A stretch of 7,515 bases of DNA from an uncultured Clostridia bacterium (GTDB lineage Bacteria > Bacillota > Clostridia > Oscillospirales > CAG-272). A program made the position numbers and the translations under genes. Location: NCBI GenBank assembly GCA_947304475.1, contig CAMZBE010000065.1, positions 1 to 7,515 of the forward strand. Reading direction: 5' to 3'. A model generated the notes under the pieces. It saw only the letters and a program-made list of their open reading frames with translations, searched no databases and was not told the DNA's origin. Shown one piece after another: positions 1 to 5,902 of the stretch. Position 1 is the stretch's first letter. Every line of letters begins with the position of its first letter.

Positions 1-27
1 TAAGACAGCGAAAGGGGAACACGAACA

Positions 28-1563
28 ATGCAAGGGACCGAAAAGATTCTGGTGCTCGATTTCGGGGGACAGTACGACCTTCTGATCGCGCGCAGGGTGC
101 GGGAGAGGGGCGTATACGCCGAGATCAAGCCCTACGACAAGATCGGGCTTGACGAGATCGCAAAAGAGGGGTACAAGGGGATCATTTTTACCGGGGGACC
201 GAACAGCGTCTACGATCCGGAATCTCCCCACTGCGATCCGAAGATCCTTTCGCTCGGAATCCCGATCCTCGGGATCTGCTACGGGCATCAGTTGACGGCG
301 TACCTCGCCGGCGGCACGATCGCCCCCGCCCTGGACGGGAGCGAGTACGGCAAGACCGAGGTCACGGTCGAGCCCTGCGCCCTCTTCGAGGGGATCCCCG
401 AAACGTCGGTCTGCTGGATGAGCCACACCGACAGCGTCAAGGTGCTGCCGGACGGGTTCAGAGCCGTCGCGCACACCGCCGGCTGCGCCTGCGCCGCCAT
501 GGCGAACGAAGAAAAGAAGATCTTCGGCGTTCAGTTCCACCCCGAGGTGACGCACACCGAGTACGGGAGCAAGATGCTCGCCAATTTCCTGTTCGGCGTC
601 TGCGGGTGCCGGGGCGACTGGGTGATGGACGACTTCATCGAACGGACGGTGAAAGAGTACGAAAAGTCGCTTGCCGGCAAGCGCGTTCTCTGCGCCCTCT
701 CGGGCGGGGTGGACAGTTCGGTCGCCGCGGCGCTGATGCACCGGGCGGTCGGCGACCGCCTGACCTGCGTGTTCGTGGATCACGGTATGCTCCGCAAGAA
801 CGAGGGCGACGAGGTCGAAACCGTCTTCCGCGACCGGTTCGGCGTCAACTTCGTCCGCATCAACGCGGAAGAGCGGTTCCTTTCCAAACTCGCGGGCGTC
901 ATCGAGCCCGAAAAGAAGCGCAAGATCATCGGCGAGGAGTTCATCCGCGTGTTTGAAGACGAGAGCCGGGCGCTCGGCAAGACCGATTATCTCGTGCAGG
1001 GAACCATCTATCCCGACGTCGTCGAGAGCGGCAAGGGCGACGCCTCGACCATCAAGAGCCACCACAACGTCGGCGGGCTGCCGTCGGTCATGGATTTCGA
1101 GGGGATCGTCGAACCCCTGAAAAACCTCTTCAAAGACGAGGTGCGCGCCGTCGGACTGAAACTCGGGCTGCCCGAGAAATTGGTCAGACGGCAACCCTTC
1201 CCGGGCCCGGGGCTTGCCGTCCGGATCATCGGGGAGATCACCAAGGATAAGGCGGACGTGCTGCGGGAGGTCGACGCGATCTTCCGCGAGGAACTCGAAG
1301 GGGCGGGGATCCGCCCGAGCCAGTATTTCGCCGTCCTGACCGATACCAGAAGCGTCGGGGTGATGGGCGACGCAAGAACCTACGGCTATACCGTCGCGCT
1401 CCGCGCCGTTACGACCGACGATTTCATGACCGCCGACTGGGCGCGGATCCCGTACGACGTACTGGAGATTGCGTCCCGCCGGATCACGAACGAAGTCAAG
1501 AGCGTCAACCGGGTGGTCTACGATATCACGTCGAAACCGCCGGCGACGGTGGAATGGGAATGA
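28..1563 (+). CDS. guaA: GMP synthase, glutamine-hydrolysing (complete)
   Basis: This enzyme converts XMP to GMP in the cytosol using ATP and the amide nitrogen of glutamine, the last step of de novo GMP synthesis. The 511-residue product has the usual length and domain order. An N-terminal class I glutamine amidotransferase domain (about 5–195) shows the GICYGHQ nucleophile motif with Cys84 and the partner His171/Glu173 in FHPE. An ATP-pyrophosphatase domain follows, with the P-loop SGGVDSS at 225–231. The C-terminal dimerisation/XMP-binding domain holds FPGPGLAVR (391–399) and ends in the conserved TSKPPATVEWE. The ATG at 28 is supported by AAAGGGG at 11–17, ten bases upstream, and the conserved ILVLDFGGQY begins at residue 7. 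The gene ends in TGA, 209 nt before pyrG. The first three bases of the window are TAA and could be an upstream stop codon, but the frame cannot be verified. Identification is secure. Confidence 0.98.
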   Translation: MQGTEKILVLDFGGQYDLLIARRVRERGVYAEIKPYDKIGLDEIAKEGYKGIIFTGGPNSVYDPESPHCDPKILSLGIPILGICYGHQLTAYLAGGTIAPALDGSEYGKTEVTVEPCALFEGIPETSVCWMSHTDSVKVLPDGFRAVAHTAGCACAAMANEEKKIFGVQFHPEVTHTEYGSKMLANFLFGVCGCRGDWVMDDFIERTVKEYEKSLAGKRVLCALSGGVDSSVAAALMHRAVGDRLTCVFVDHGMLRKNEGDEVETVFRDRFGVNFVRINAEERFLSKLAGVIEPEKKRKIIGEEFIRVFEDESRALGKTDYLVQGTIYPDVVESGKGDASTIKSHHNVGGLPSVMDFEGIVEPLKNLFKDEVRAVGLKLGLPEKLVRRQPFPGPGLAVRIIGEITKDKADVLREVDAIFREELEGAGIRPSQYFAVLTDTRSVGVMGDARTYGYTVALRAVTTDDFMTADWARIPYDVLEIASRRITNEVKSVNRVVYDITSKPPATVEWE

Positions 1564-1564
1564 C

Positions 1565-1585
1565 GCAAAACGCGTTGCGTTTTGC
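1565..1585 (+). other. Perfect 9-bp stem-loop just after the guaA stop; weak terminator candidate
   Basis: GCAAAACGC (1565–1573) is the exact reverse complement of GCGTTTTGC (1577–1585), separated by a GTT loop, and begins two bases after the guaA TGA. The position fits a 3′-end stabilising hairpin or a terminator. However, the four T residues lie inside the stem and no T-run follows it; the next bases are AGGTATGATC. A canonical intrinsic terminator is therefore not supported. It could instead be the first hairpin of the repeat mosaic that starts immediately downstream. The pairing itself is certain, but its function is not. Confidence 0.5.
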
Positions 1586-1586
1586 A

Positions 1587-1680
1587 GGTATGATCGCCTG
1601 AGGCGAGTTATGAGTTATGAGTCGCTACGCGACGTTATGAGTGCCTGACGGCACGTTTGAAGTAACAAGGCGATCATATC
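1587..1680. repeat. Long-range inverted repeat with about 70 nt between the arms
   Basis: TATGATCGCC at 1589–1598 is the exact reverse complement of GGCGATCATA at 1669–1678. In RNA the helix could extend to 12 pairs, with G1588·U1679 and G1587–C1680. The left arm overlaps the local hairpin at 1594–1606, so the two pairings are mutually exclusive. The right arm overlaps the inverted GTTATGA copy. The enclosed sequence carries the forward heptamers and two intact hairpins, so a closed multi-branched structure could form in an RNA leader or in single-stranded DNA. Confidence 0.7.
1607..1640 (+). repeat. Three direct copies of the heptamer GTTATGA, two of them in tandem
   Basis: Copies start at 1607, 1614 and 1634. 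The first two abut exactly. The third is separated from them by the 13-nt hairpin GTCGC-TAC-GCGAC (1621–1633), which occupies the slot between units. Each unit contains overlapping ATG and TGA, so the array creates start/stop minigenes of a few codons in two frames. These look incidental. Confidence 0.85.
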
Positions 1681-1734
1681 ATAACATTCGGCGGCAGCCG
1701 AACTCATCACTTCTGCCGCGGGCAAAAGCACAAC

Positions 1735-1748
1735 TTCAAACTTCAAAC
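1735..1748 (-). repeat. Tandem pair of inverted heptamers (TTCAAAC twice)
   Basis: Two abutting TTCAAAC units sit 24 nt upstream of the pyrG start codon. Each is the reverse complement of the single GTTTGAA at 1655–1661. Pairing extends to nine bases: GTTTGAAGT (1655–1663) matches ACTTCAAAC at 1733–1741 and again at 1740–1748. The 1655–1663 arm could therefore pair with either unit, and this would form a pseudoknot with the 1587–1680 helix. Confidence 0.8.
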
Positions 1749-1758
1749 CGAAAAAGAC

Positions 1759-1763
1759 AGGAG
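1759..1763 (+). promoter_or_regulatory. Shine-Dalgarno sequence that fixes the pyrG start
   Basis: AGGAG lies nine bases before the ATG at 1773. The pyrG frame is open upstream to a GTG at 1641, which would add 44 residues. That GTG sits in a repeat hairpin, has no ribosome binding site, and the added residues resemble nothing at a CTP synthase N-terminus. The 1773 start is therefore preferred. Confidence 0.9.
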
Positions 1764-1772
1764 AGAAGCGAT

Positions 1773-3386
1773 ATGACAAAGTATATTTTCGTGACCGGCG
1801 GCGTGGTTTCCGGTCTCGGTAAAGGGATCACGGCGGCGTCGCTCGGACGGCTGCTCAAAGCGCGCGGGCTGAAGGTCGCGGCGCAGAAACTCGATCCCTA
1901 TATCAACGTCGACCCCGGCACAATGAGCCCGTATCAGCACGGCGAGGTCTACGTCACCGAGGACGGCGCCGAGACCGACCTGGACCTGGGGCATTACGAG
2001 CGGTTCATCGACGAGGATCTGAACAAATACTCCAACCTGACGACCGGTAAGGTCTACTGGAACGTGCTGAACAAGGAACGGCGCGGCGAGTATCTCGGCT
2101 CGACGGTGCAGGTGATCCCGCACATCACGAACGAGATCAAGGAGTTCGTCTACAACGTCGGCAAACACTCCGACGCAGACGTCGTCATTACCGAGATCGG
2201 CGGCACCATCGGCGACATCGAGAGCCAGCCCTTCATCGAGGCGGTGCGGCAGATCTCGCTCGAAGTGGGACGGGAGAACAGTCTGTTCATCCACGTCACC
2301 CTGGTCCCGTACCTGCACGGCTCGGAAGAGCACAAGACCAAACCGACGCAGCATTCGGTCAAGGAGCTGCAGGGCATGGGCGTCAACCCGAACATCATCG
2401 TCCTGCGCTGCGACGAGCCGCTCGAACCCTCGATCTTCGACAAGATCGCCCTGTTCTGCAACGTCAAGCGCGACTGCGTCGTGGAGAACATCACGCTCCC
2501 GAACCTTTACGAAGCGCCCCTGATGCTGGAGAGATCGAACTTCTCTTCGGTGGTCTGCCGCGAACTCGGTCTTGAAACCAAGGAACCCGATCTTGCCGAC
2601 TGGTCGGCGATGGTCGACCGGATCAAATCCCGCCCCCACACCGTGCACGTCGGTCTCGTCGGCAAGTACGTCGCGCTGCACGACGCGTATCTGTCGGTCG
2701 CCGAGGCGCTCCGGCACGCGGGCTATTCGTACAATACGCATATCAAGATCCATTGGATCGATTCGGAGACGCTGACCGAAAAGAACGCCGACGAAACGCT
2801 CGGCGGGCTCGACGGGATCATCGTCCCGGGCGGGTTCGGCAGCCGGGGGATCGAAGGCATGATCGTCGCCGCCCGCTACGCCCGCGAAAAGGGGATCCCC
2901 TATTTCGGGATCTGCCTCGGGATGCAGATCGCGGTGATCGAGTACGCGCGCAACGTTCTCGGGATCTCCGACGCCCATTCGGGCGAATTCGACGCGGCGT
3001 GCGCGCATAAGGTGATCGATTTCATGCCCGGACAGAGTGACGAGATCGACAAGGGCGGCACGCTCCGCCTCGGCGCGTATCCCTGCGTGATCGCCCCCGG
3101 GACGACGATGGAACGCTGTTACGGCAAGCGCGAGATTTCCGAGCGCCACCGTCACCGCTACGAGTTCAACAACGATTACCGCGAGGTGATGCGGAAAGCC
3201 GGTCTGACGCTCTCGGGCATCTCGCCCGACGGAAGGCTGGTCGAGACGGTGGAACTTTCCGACCGCCCCTTCCACGTCGGCGTGCAGTATCACCCCGAGT
3301 TCAAATCGCGCCCGAATAAGCCGCACCCGCTCTTCCTCGGTTTCATCGGCGCGGCGTTCGCAAGAAGCGGGGAAGGGACGAAATGA
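1773..3386 (+). CDS. pyrG: CTP synthase, glutamine-hydrolysing (complete)
   Basis: This cytosolic enzyme phosphorylates UTP at position 4 with ATP and replaces the phosphate with ammonia from glutamine, giving CTP, the final step of de novo pyrimidine nucleotide synthesis. The 537-residue product matches the family length. The N-terminal synthase domain starts canonically with MTKYIFVTGG and shows the P-loop VVSGLGKG (11–18). It also has the metal/UTP region around YVTEDGAETDLDLGHYERF (60–78), EIGGTIGDIES (141–151) and KTKPTQHSVKEL (188–199). The C-terminal class I amidotransferase domain (about 290–530) has the oxyanion motif PGGFGSRG (352–359), nucleophile Cys381 in GICLGMQ, and His507/Glu509 in YHPEF. 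Its TGA overlaps the purF ATG (ATGA, 3383–3386), implying coupled translation. The leader contains the heptamer/hairpin element, but no recognisable pyrG attenuator with a T-tract. Identification is secure. Confidence 0.98.
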   Translation: MTKYIFVTGGVVSGLGKGITAASLGRLLKARGLKVAAQKLDPYINVDPGTMSPYQHGEVYVTEDGAETDLDLGHYERFIDEDLNKYSNLTTGKVYWNVLNKERRGEYLGSTVQVIPHITNEIKEFVYNVGKHSDADVVITEIGGTIGDIESQPFIEAVRQISLEVGRENSLFIHVTLVPYLHGSEEHKTKPTQHSVKELQGMGVNPNIIVLRCDEPLEPSIFDKIALFCNVKRDCVVENITLPNLYEAPLMLERSNFSSVVCRELGLETKEPDLADWSAMVDRIKSRPHTVHVGLVGKYVALHDAYLSVAEALRHAGYSYNTHIKIHWIDSETLTEKNADETLGGLDGIIVPGGFGSRGIEGMIVAARYAREKGIPYFGICLGMQIAVIEYARNVLGISDAHSGEFDAACAHKVIDFMPGQSDEIDKGGTLRLGAYPCVIAPGTTMERCYGKREISERHRHRYEFNNDYREVMRKAGLTLSGISPDGRLVETVELSDRPFHVGVQYHPEFKSRPNKPHPLFLGFIGAAFARSGEGTK

Positions 3387-4801
3387 GCGTTCACGAGGAG
3401 TGCGGGGTGTTCGGCGTCATCGCCGGCAAGCCGACCGACGTCGCGCATCTCTGCTACTGCGGACTGTACGCCCTGCAGCACCGAGGGCAGGAGAGTTGCG
3501 GGATCGTGGTCAACGACGACGGGCTGTTCGTATCGCACAAGGATCTCGGACTCGTCGGCGACGTGTTTCCGAAGGAAGTGCTCGCGTCGTTCCCACAGGG
3601 GACGATGGCGGTGGGGCACACCCGCTACGGGACGACCGGCGGGACCAACCGGAACAACTGCCAGCCGATCGAGGTCAACCACCGGAAGGGAAGAATGGCG
3701 ATCGCGCACAACGGCAATCTCTCAAACGCCGAGGAACTCCGGTCGGCGCTCGAACTGTCCGGCGCGATCTTTCACACCTCGAGCGATACCGAGACCATCG
3801 CCTACGTCGTCACCCGCGAGCGCCTGACCGCCCCTTCGATTGAGGACGCGCTGATCCGGGCGATGGGGGTGCTCGACGGGGCGTACTCGCTGGTGCTGAT
3901 GTCGCCCTCGAAACTGATCTGCGCCCGCGATCCCTACGGGTTCCGTCCGCTCTGCTACGGGCGGACGCCCGACGGCGTTTACGTCGTCGCGTCGGAGACC
4001 TGCGCCCTCTCGGCGGTCGGCGCCGAGTTCGTGCGGGACGTCGAACCCGGCGAGGTCCTGATCTTCTCGCACGACGGCGTGGTCTCGCGGCGTGAACACT
4101 GCAAAACCAAACCCAAAAAACTCTGCGTGTTCGAGTACATCTACTTCTCGCGTCCCGACTCGGTCGTGGACGGACAGTCGGTACATACGGCGCGCATCAA
4201 CGCCGGACGGGTGCTCGCAAGGACGCATCCCGTCGACGCGGATCTGGTGATCGGGGTGCCGGATTCGGGCTTGGACGCCGCCCTCGGGTACAGCCGGGAG
4301 TCGGGCGTTCCCTACGACATCGGACTGATCAAGAACAAGTATATCGGACGGACCTTCATCGCCCCCGAAGGGCGCGCCGACCGGGTGAGTATCAAACTCT
4401 CGGCGGTCGGGGACGTCGTGCGCGGGAAACGGATCGTCCTGATCGACGACAGCATCGTCCGGGGGACCACCTCGGGACGGATCGTGTCGCTGCTCCGGGA
4501 CGCGGGCGCCAAAGAGATTCATATGCGGGTTTCGGCGCCGCCCTTCCGCTATCCCTGCTTCTACGGGACCGACGTGGATTCGGGGGACAACCTGATCGCC
4601 TGCCGCCACACGGTCGACGAGATCGCGCGCCTGATCGGGGCGGATTCGCTCGGTTTTCTGCCGATCGAAAAACTGGGCGAACTGGCGGGCACACGGTCGT
4701 ACTGCAGCGCCTGCTTTGACGGCGTTTATCCGACCAAGATTCCGACCGACACGAGAAAAAACCGTTTTGAAACCAGACTTTCCGAGCGAAAAGAGGAATG
4801 A
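3383..4801 (+). CDS. purF: Amidophosphoribosyltransferase (glutamine PRPP amidotransferase), Fe–S type (complete)
   Basis: This enzyme catalyses the committed step of purine synthesis: PRPP plus glutamine gives 5-phosphoribosylamine, glutamate and pyrophosphate. The 472-residue product has an N-terminal Ntn-hydrolase (class II) amidotransferase domain, with CGVFG at Cys7 after a six-residue propeptide (MSVHEE). It also shows LQHRGQES (31–38), HTRYGTTG (79–86) and HNGNLSN (109–115). The phosphoribosyltransferase domain has the PRPP loop VLIDDSIVRGTT (352–363). Cysteines 248 (CVFEYIYF), 392 (CFYG), 441 and 444 (CSAC) match the four 4Fe–4S ligands of the B. subtilis enzyme, so this is the processed, oxygen-sensitive class and not the cluster-free E. 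coli class. In B. subtilis the propeptide is removed to expose the catalytic Cys; the same is inferred here. The start overlaps the pyrG stop by four bases, with GGGGA at 3369–3373 as a likely ribosome binding site inside pyrG. Only 3 nt separate it from carA. Confidence 0.97.
   Translation: MSVHEECGVFGVIAGKPTDVAHLCYCGLYALQHRGQESCGIVVNDDGLFVSHKDLGLVGDVFPKEVLASFPQGTMAVGHTRYGTTGGTNRNNCQPIEVNHRKGRMAIAHNGNLSNAEELRSALELSGAIFHTSSDTETIAYVVTRERLTAPSIEDALIRAMGVLDGAYSLVLMSPSKLICARDPYGFRPLCYGRTPDGVYVVASETCALSAVGAEFVRDVEPGEVLIFSHDGVVSRREHCKTKPKKLCVFEYIYFSRPDSVVDGQSVHTARINAGRVLARTHPVDADLVIGVPDSGLDAALGYSRESGVPYDIGLIKNKYIGRTFIAPEGRADRVSIKLSAVGDVVRGKRIVLIDDSIVRGTTSGRIVSLLRDAGAKEIHMRVSAPPFRYPCFYGTDVDSGDNLIACRHTVDEIARLIGADSLGFLPIEKLGELAGTRSYCSACFDGVYPTKIPTDTRKNRFETRLSERKEE
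4793..4797 (+). promoter_or_regulatory. Shine-Dalgarno sequence supporting the GTG start of carA
   Basis: GAGGA overlaps the last codons of purF and ends seven bases before the GTG at 4805. The nearer ATG at 4798–4800 runs only four codons before a stop and is out of frame with carA. GTG is therefore the start, and ribosomes terminating on purF would be placed at it. Confidence 0.8.
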
Positions 4802-4804
4802 ATC

Positions 4805-5902
4805 GTGTTTGAGAAACCTTCGAAAAAGATCATATTGGAGGACGGGCAGGAATACTGCGGCATCGGGTTCGGCGCACACGCCGACCGGGTGCTTGAGATC
4901 GTGTTCAATACCTCGATGGTCGGCTATCAGGAGATACTCTCCGATCCGTCCTATACCGACCAGGCGGTGGTCATGACCTATCCCCTGATCGGCAACTACG
5001 GGATGGCGGCGGACGACTACGAGACCGCGACGCCCACCATCGGCGCGCTGATCGTGCGCGAGTACAATCCGGAACCCTCCAACTTCCGCGCGGAAAATAC
5101 GCTCGGCGAGGTGATGGAGAAGTACGGGATCCCCGGGATTGCGGGCGTCGATACGCGCAAACTGAACCGTTCGATCCGCGATTTCGGAAGCCGGAAGGCG
5201 TACCTGTGCGGCGTCGACACGCCGCTCGAGAGGGGACTGGAGATCCTGAAAAAGACCGATCTGCCCCACGACGCGGTGCGGCGCGTCTGCTGCAAAGCGC
5301 CGTGGGAGACGACGGCGGAGCAGCCCCGTTTTCACGTGGTCGCCGTCGACTGCGGTATGAAACTGAATATCCTGCGTTCGCTCGTCGAGCGGGGCTGCCG
5401 GGTGACCGTCGTGCCGTGCGATACGACGGCGGACCGGATCGCGGCGCTGTCCCCCGACGGCGTTTTCCTGTCTAACGGGCCGGGCGATCCGACCGACGTT
5501 CCCGAGACGATCGCGACGGTGAAGGGGCTGCTCGGTCGCTATCCGATCTTCGGCGTCTGCCTCGGGCACCAGATCCTGTCGCTCGCCTACGGGGCGAGAA
5601 CCTACAAACTCAAGTTCGGGCACCGCGGCGGGAACCACCCGGTCGTCGACCTCGACACCGGGAAGATCGAGATTTCCTCGCAGAACCATTCCTACGCGGT
5701 CGACGAGAACAGTCTTGCGGGTACGCCGCTCCGCGTAACCCACCGCAATCTGCTCGACGGGACGGTCGAGGGCGTCGCGTGCGAGCGCGATCTCGCGTTC
5801 AGCGTGCAGTACCACCCCGAGAGCGCCCCCGGTCCCCGGGACAGCGCGCATTTGTTCGACCGGTTCATCCGGAATATGGAGAGGGGCGGGAACCATGCCT
5901 AA
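4805..5902 (+). CDS. carA: Carbamoyl-phosphate synthase, small (glutaminase) subunit (complete)
   Basis: CarA hydrolyses glutamine and passes ammonia through a tunnel to CarB, which makes carbamoyl phosphate for pyrimidine and arginine synthesis. The 365-residue product has the small-subunit N-terminal domain (about 1–140), with EIVFNTSMVGYQEILSDPSY (31–50), PLIGNYG (60–66) and the signature GIPGIAGVDTRKL (108–120). A class I amidotransferase domain follows (about 175–358): oxyanion-side motif SNGPGDP (223–229), nucleophile Cys252 in GVCLGHQ, KFGHRGGNHPV (270–280), and His337/Glu339 in YHPES. All catalytic residues expected for glutamine hydrolysis are present. Translation starts at GTG. The stop codon overlaps the carB start by eight bases, the usual arrangement for two subunits needed in equal amounts. 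No separate promoter is visible in the 3-nt gap after purF. Confidence 0.97.
   Translation: MFEKPSKKIILEDGQEYCGIGFGAHADRVLEIVFNTSMVGYQEILSDPSYTDQAVVMTYPLIGNYGMAADDYETATPTIGALIVREYNPEPSNFRAENTLGEVMEKYGIPGIAGVDTRKLNRSIRDFGSRKAYLCGVDTPLERGLEILKKTDLPHDAVRRVCCKAPWETTAEQPRFHVVAVDCGMKLNILRSLVERGCRVTVVPCDTTADRIAALSPDGVFLSNGPGDPTDVPETIATVKGLLGRYPIFGVCLGHQILSLAYGARTYKLKFGHRGGNHPVVDLDTGKIEISSQNHSYAVDENSLAGTPLRVTHRNLLDGTVEGVACERDLAFSVQYHPESAPGPRDSAHLFDRFIRNMERGGNHA

Larger units (their letters stand above)
1587..1748. repeat. Composite intergenic repeat: two heptamer words in both orientations interleaved with short hairpins
   Basis: Word A, GTTATGA, occurs forward at 1607–1613, 1614–1620 and 1634–1640, and inverted (TCATAAC) at 1679–1685, with a one-mismatch inverted copy TCATCAC at 1704–1710. 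Word B, GTTTGAA, occurs forward at 1655–1661 and inverted (TTCAAAC) in tandem at 1735–1741 and 1742–1748. Between the words lie small hairpins with unrelated stems. They are TCGCC/GGCGA at 1594–1606 (loop TGA), GTCGC/GCGAC at 1621–1633 (loop TAC), GTGCC/GGCAC at 1641–1654 (loop TGAC) and TTCGGC/GCCGAA at 1687–1702 (loop GGCA). A last one at 1710–1728 has one mismatch. Forward words fill the left half and inverted words the right half, giving a rough overall dyad. No open reading frame of note is present. Heptanucleotide short tandem repeats (STRR) are known from cyanobacteria; I cannot assign this one to a named family. Confidence 0.8.

Noticed and set aside
1565..1585. Intrinsic terminator of guaA
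   Set aside because: The hairpin is perfect but the T residues are in the stem and no U-tract follows. It is kept only as a stem-loop of unknown function.
1610..1648. A 12-codon minigene (ATG at 1610, TGA at 1646) and a 7-codon one from 1617 in the pyrG leader
   Set aside because: Their start and stop codons are produced by the GTTATGA repeat itself. There is only a weak GAGG upstream, and nothing in the peptides suggests an attenuator.
1677..1682. TATCAT as a −10 box for pyrG (also TATGAT at 1589–1594)
   Set aside because: Neither has a −35 hexamer at 16–18 nt spacing. The best TTGA-like match lies only about 14 nt upstream of 1677. Both hexamers are parts of the repeat arms.
1607..1748. 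Integron attC site
   Set aside because: The heptamers resemble attC core sites only superficially: GTTATGA does not fit GTTRRRY. There is no paired inner-box arrangement, integrase or cassette.
1587..1748. CRISPR array
   Set aside because: The repeats are 7 nt, occur in both orientations and have irregular palindromic spacers. No cas gene is present.
1641..1772. An upstream GTG that would extend PyrG by 44 residues
   Set aside because: It starts inside a repeat hairpin without a ribosome binding site. The encoded residues are unlike any CTP synthase N-terminus, and AGGAG plus the canonical MTKYIFVTGG mark the start at 1773.
1743..3326. A 527-codon open frame on the minus strand opposite pyrG
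   Set aside because: It has the same antisense-shadow character: no domain motif and complete overlap with a highly conserved gene.
3722..5896. A 724-codon open frame on the minus strand across purF and carA
   Set aside because: It lies wholly antisense to two well-conserved genes. Its product is rich in Arg, Asp, Val and His with no recognisable motif, as expected when GC-biased third positions suppress stops on the opposite strand.
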